A stretch of 36,983 nt of DNA from Promethearchaeota archaeon (GTDB lineage Archaea; Asgardarchaeota; Lokiarchaeia; Sigyniarchaeales; SOKP01). This document shows, one piece after another, positions 34,221-36,983 of this stretch (within the stretch, counting starts at the first letter, position 1; each line of letters opens with the position of its first letter). A model generated the notes under the pieces. It was not told the DNA's origin. It saw only the letters and a list, made by a program, of their open reading frames with translations, and ran no database searches. A program made the position numbers and the translations under genes. The DNA is taken from contig SOKP01000024.1 of NCBI GenBank assembly GCA_004375715.1, forward strand, positions 1 to 36,983, in the 5' to 3' direction.

Positions 34221-35162
34221 ATGAAGATTGAAAAATCAAGCCAAGATCTTGAAAATGAAGTTATTTATGGCGGATTATGCATTCATTGCGGATGTTGTAA
34301 CGCTTTCTGCCCACACATGGATTTTAATAAAGAAACTGGGTTAGCATATGTAGTAGATGAATGTGCTGAAACTGTAGGCTTGTGTTATAATGCCTGCCCA
34401 CGCAGTTTTCTCCCGATTTCTGAAATCGAGCAAAAATTATTCGGTCAAACTCGCGTTGATTTAGGAGTGGGAGTTTATAAAGATATAATCCAAGTAAAAT
34501 CTAAAAATAAGGATAAAATTCTTTACAATTTAGTGTTAGCCGCTTTTGAATCTGGAGTAACAAAGCATTTTGTTTTAGGAGAACCTAAAAGCCAAAAACC
34601 ACCAGTGTCTTTTCCTGTGGTTGTTGACAATGCAAACGATGCGAAAAAATATATTCCCGAAAAAACTATGGACATGGCTGGTCCTTTGGTTACGGGAATT
34701 GGCCAGGCTTATTTAGATAGGAAACGGGATATTGGTATTCTCGGAAACCCTTGTCACCTTCAAGGACTCGCTAAGATACTAACGAGCGACTTTAACACTG
34801 GAGCGGAAAGAACTACTCTAAAAATTGCCTTTGCTTGTTCCTCTGGAGGAATGACAGGTTGTAAATATTGTACTGATTTTACTGGTGAATTTTCAGATAT
34901 TTCTTATAGCCCATGGGGAGCTCCAAAAGGCTCAGGAGAAGCCTTTTTAATAATAAGAACGGATATAGGACAAAAAGTTGTAGATCACGCGATAAAAAAT
35001 AAATTGATCGAAATAACGAGTAAAGAACCAGATCTTAGCGAGATGAAGAAGTTTCTTAATAGGAAAAGAAGAAAAAACTTTATAAATTTACTTGGAAAAG
35101 ATTTAATTACAGCTAAATATCTTCAGTTAAATGTTGATGAATTTAGAGATATTCTTGAATAA
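34221..35162 (+). CDS. Coenzyme F420 hydrogenase/dehydrogenase beta-subunit family protein
   Basis: A 313-residue FrhB/FpoF-type iron-sulfur flavoprotein. The N terminus has CIHCGCCNAFCPHMDF (C20, C23, C26, C30; C25 is extra), and a second cysteine set follows in CAETVGLCYNACPRS. The core contains NPCHLQGLAKIL, ACSSGGMTGCKYC and the flavin/F420-site residues near YSPWGAPKGSGEAF. Such proteins reduce or oxidise F420 with ferredoxin, hydrogenase, formate dehydrogenase or other partners. No partner subunit is next to it, so it may act alone, for example as F420:ferredoxin oxidoreductase. That would link the F420-dependent Mtd to ferredoxin. Confidence 0.9.
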   Translation: MKIEKSSQDLENEVIYGGLCIHCGCCNAFCPHMDFNKETGLAYVVDECAETVGLCYNACPRSFLPISEIEQKLFGQTRVDLGVGVYKDIIQVKSKNKDKILYNLVLAAFESGVTKHFVLGEPKSQKPPVSFPVVVDNANDAKKYIPEKTMDMAGPLVTGIGQAYLDRKRDIGILGNPCHLQGLAKILTSDFNTGAERTTLKIAFACSSGGMTGCKYCTDFTGEFSDISYSPWGAPKGSGEAFLIIRTDIGQKVVDHAIKNKLIEITSKEPDLSEMKKFLNRKRRKNFINLLGKDLITAKYLQLNVDEFRDILE

Positions 35163-35176
35163 TAGGTATAAATGAG

Positions 35177-35719
35177 TTAAATTAACTCTCTTTTTTTTAA
35201 CATTGCTTCTACTAAAGTTTCAAACAGATCAGTATTATTATCTCCAGTTTTAGAGCTCGTTTCTATCAGAAAAGGTATATTGTGTTCGTTCTTGAATTCT
35301 TCTGCGTCTTCTTTTTGAACAGTCCTTCTTGAGTCTGAAAGGTCGGCTTTTCCTCCAACCATGAAGAAGATTGGATCTTTCGTATTCTCTTTTACGACAT
35401 CGTACCATTCTTGAAGATTCTGAAAGCTAGTATATCTTGAAATATCGTAACAGAGTAAACAACCTTGGGCTCCTCTAGAATAGTTCGGCAGGAAGAATCG
35501 GAATCTTTTTTCGCCAGCAAAATCCCAAATCTGAAGCTTAATATCAATATCGTCTCTCGTTGTGCTCCATGTGAGCAAATCTGTCCCTATCGTTATTTTC
35601 ATGGGTACGAAATGACCGGTAATTAACCTCTGTATCATAGTACTCTTTCCCACGCCACCATCACCGACTACAACGATTTTAAATAAAAACTGGCGTTTTT
35701 GATCAGATTGTTGCGACAT
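35177..35719 (-). CDS. Ras-superfamily small GTPase
   Basis: A 180-residue GTPase related to Rab/Ras. G1 is GDGGVGKSTM (about residues 18-27), the switch I Thr is in TIGTDL, G3 is WDFAGEKRFR, G4 is GGKADLSD, and G5 is ETSSKTG. The catalytic Gln of Ras (Gln61) is Glu here, and the G4 Asn is replaced by Gly, so GTP hydrolysis and guanine binding may be unusual. The C terminus ends KKRELI without cysteine, so no prenylation is expected. It is the kind of small GTPase that is abundant in Asgard archaea. A membrane orphan at 35801-36670 precedes it on the same strand. Its own TATA-like run lies at about 35770-35782. Confidence 0.93.
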   Translation of the reverse strand: MSQQSDQKRQFLFKIVVVGDGGVGKSTMIQRLITGHFVPMKITIGTDLLTWSTTRDDIDIKLQIWDFAGEKRFRFFLPNYSRGAQGCLLCYDISRYTSFQNLQEWYDVVKENTKDPIFFMVGGKADLSDSRRTVQKEDAEEFKNEHNIPFLIETSSKTGDNNTDLFETLVEAMLKKRELI

Positions 35720-35800
35720 TTTTGCGAAATTTACTGTAAATTGTTTGCAATAGATTGTAATAATAATATATTTTTTTTTTAAAAACTTTTATTCAATAAT

Positions 35801-36670
35801 TTATTCACTGCTGAAATCTCTATTGTATTTGTGATTTATTTTTTTTAATGTTTCAATAATGTTGTTTTGCTTGCTTTCTGGTAATGATTGAATCTTTTTT
35901 AGTAATTCGGAGTGGTTTATGCTAGATATATTTTTATAAATAAGGTAAAAAAGTAAGATAGCTAGTAGTGGAGAAATTACTATAATTAGGAAAGAGCTTA
36001 CTGGGATTTTCAATGGCAATGAACTTTCGATTCCTGTCCCTGGTAGTATATATATAATACCAAAAAAACCATTAATTTCAGTCAAAATTCCTATAACCAA
36101 GTTTAAAATGTTTAAAAGGATAAACGTACTCAGGTTGATTAGGTAAACTAGCTTAAAACTTTTAAGATTTAGGCGATTTACTAATATCTCAGAATCTCCT
36201 TCAATATTACTGCTAATTTTAATGGTTATTTTTGCATATTTCCAAATATCAATTAATATCCAATAAAACCCAAAAGTGAAAATGAAATTAAATAGAATAT
36301 TAAAAAAAAATTCATAAGTCTGAATGAGTTGGGGATGATAATACGATTCTCCCCCAATCCAAAAAAGTAATACTAATTGTAATAACACAGTAAAAATCAA
36401 TCTATTGGCATGCTTTTTTTCTGATCCAAGAGGATTATATGTGATTGTGTTATCATAAATTGATAATCTCCATTTATTTGCATTAATTAATCGAAAAAAT
36501 AGAGAAAAAGCGTAAGTGATGACCGGAAAAAGCAATAAAAAGATGTTCTTCCAAGACTGAGCCAAAATAAAGAGGTAAAATACTACAAAAATAATCAAAT
36601 CGCGGAGTAAAGACTCATTGAGTAATTCTCTTAAAAGCAAAAACTCTTGATCAGTATTCTTTTCGCTCAT
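35801..36670 (-). CDS. Multi-pass membrane protein, unknown function
   Basis: A 289-residue protein with about six membrane segments (near 19-36, 38-58, 88-108, 118-145, 172-196 and 225-246), a central polar loop that could be an outside or cytosolic domain, and a charged C-terminal helix (LLKKIQSLPESKQNNIIETL). There is no enzyme motif. It lies 81 nt upstream of the small GTPase gene on the same strand, and the gap has its own promoter-like run, so co-transcription is not certain. On the other side is the divergent zinc-ribbon gene, with a perfect palindrome between them. Confidence 0.72.
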   Translation of the reverse strand: MSEKNTDQEFLLLRELLNESLLRDLIIFVVFYLFILAQSWKNIFLLLFPVITYAFSLFFRLINANKWRLSIYDNTITYNPLGSEKKHANRLIFTVLLQLVLLFWIGGESYYHPQLIQTYEFFFNILFNFIFTFGFYWILIDIWKYAKITIKISSNIEGDSEILVNRLNLKSFKLVYLINLSTFILLNILNLVIGILTEINGFFGIIYILPGTGIESSLPLKIPVSSFLIIVISPLLAILLFYLIYKNISSINHSELLKKIQSLPESKQNNIIETLKKINHKYNRDFSSE

Positions 36671-36726
36671 TTTTTTATAAAATTAAGCATTAATAAATAA
36701 ACTTTAATAGTCTCAGAGTTAATATT

Positions 36727-36752
36727 TTATATTCTTAATATTAAGAATATAA
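36727..36752. promoter_or_regulatory. Perfect 26-bp palindrome in divergent promoter
   Basis: The left arm is TTATATTCTTAAT and the right arm is its exact reverse complement, with no spacer. It lies 57 nt upstream of the membrane-protein ATG (36670) and 20 nt before the zinc-ribbon ATG (36773). It is a good candidate for the operator of a dimeric DNA-binding protein. Confidence 0.55.
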
Positions 36753-36772
36753 GATAATTAACGAAATTTATT

Positions 36773-36983
36773 ATGAAGTTTTGCCCAAACTGCGAAAAAG
36801 TACTATTTCCTACTAATAATCGACTTTATTGTAAAGGTTGTTCTCTCTTTTATATTCTGAAAAAGGGTAGGTTAGTAGTAAACAGTGACAACGACCTACT
36901 GCGCGAAATTAATCCTGCTAATTATGATAATAACAACTCTAATGTGGAGTATAAGAAAAAAACAGAAACAGCTACGAGTAATT
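36773..36983 (+). CDS. Zinc-ribbon protein, partial at window end
   Basis: The first 70 codons of a protein starting MKFCPNCEKVLFPTNNRLYC with a second CxxC (CKGC). This is the N-terminal zinc ribbon of the RpoM/TFS type (MxFCPxCxxxL), here followed by FYILKKGRLVV and a polar, asparagine-rich linker. RNA polymerase subunit M and TFS proteins have a C-terminal zinc ribbon too, which would lie beyond the window, so a full assignment is not possible. It is divergent from the membrane orphan across the 26-bp palindrome. Confidence 0.75.
   Translation, partial: MKFCPNCEKVLFPTNNRLYCKGCSLFYILKKGRLVVNSDNDLLREINPANYDNNNSNVEYKKKTETATSN

Noticed and set aside
1-36983. tRNA, rRNA, CRISPR array, insertion sequence or phage genes
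   Set aside because: I looked for T-arm motifs, repeated spacers, transposase motifs and terminal repeats and found none. A covariance-model scan would be needed for small RNAs.

Overview
The window reads as chromosomal DNA of an archaeon, most likely an Asgard archaeon (Lokiarchaeia-like, Promethearchaeota). Evidence: a low-GC genome; archaeal signals (GGTGA-type ribosome binding sites, TATA boxes, leaderless starts); tetrahydromethanopterin (H4MPT) C1 enzymes (Ftr, Mtd, Mch) and an F420-linked FrhB-type protein; an archaeal beta-CASP RNase and RecJ-like DHH protein; and, alongside these, eukaryote-like parts: a Rag/Gtr-type GTPase, a Ras-superfamily GTPase, a roadblock/LC7 protein and a presenilin-family intramembrane protease. 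I found no rRNA, tRNA, CRISPR array or mobile element. The lineage is inferred from gene content only.

Layout. 1-4.9 kb (minus strand): a frameshifted multi-pass membrane protein of the HGSNAT/acyltransferase type, two tandem GNAT paralogues with an upstream coiled-coil orphan in one apparent operon, and a 7-TM orphan. 5.1-11.2 kb (plus): glycyl-tRNA synthetase, then a two-gene operon for large surface proteins anchored in the membrane. 11.3-13.2 kb: divergent ftr and mtd. 13.3-14.2 kb: a Rag-like GTPase on the minus strand. 14.4-19.4 kb (plus): apt, then a complete glycine-cleavage P/H/T operon (gcvT-gcvH-gcvPA-gcvPB). 19.5-25 kb: MTA phosphorylase with a four-cysteine insert, a winged-helix protein, an aCPSF2-like RNase, a RecJ-like DHH protein and mch. 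25-29.5 kb: two orphans, an FMN split-barrel protein, a GT4 glycosyltransferase and an archaemetzincin. 29.6-37 kb: presenilin homologue, 3-hydroxyacyl-CoA dehydrogenase, a small winged-helix protein, radical SAM/SPASM protein, roadblock protein, FrhB-type protein, Ras-like GTPase, membrane orphan and the start of a zinc-ribbon gene.

How they fit together: Ftr, Mch and Mtd are successive C1 steps on H4MPT. The glycine cleavage genes lie between them, so glycine-derived methylene groups may enter the same carrier pool, with F420 as electron carrier and the FrhB-type protein as a possible link to ferredoxin. MtnP and Apt form an adenine salvage pair.

The most notable observations are: (a) a presenilin-like protein with eukaryote-like motif surroundings, transcribed divergently from an archaemetzincin whose zinc motif carries one extra residue; (b) genes with no ATG, GTG or TTG upstream of essential motifs, where a Shine-Dalgarno sequence instead sits before an in-frame ATA. 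The dehydrogenase at 30731 is the cleanest case and the Rag-like GTPase at 14238 the second; (c) a perfect 26-bp palindrome in a divergent promoter region.
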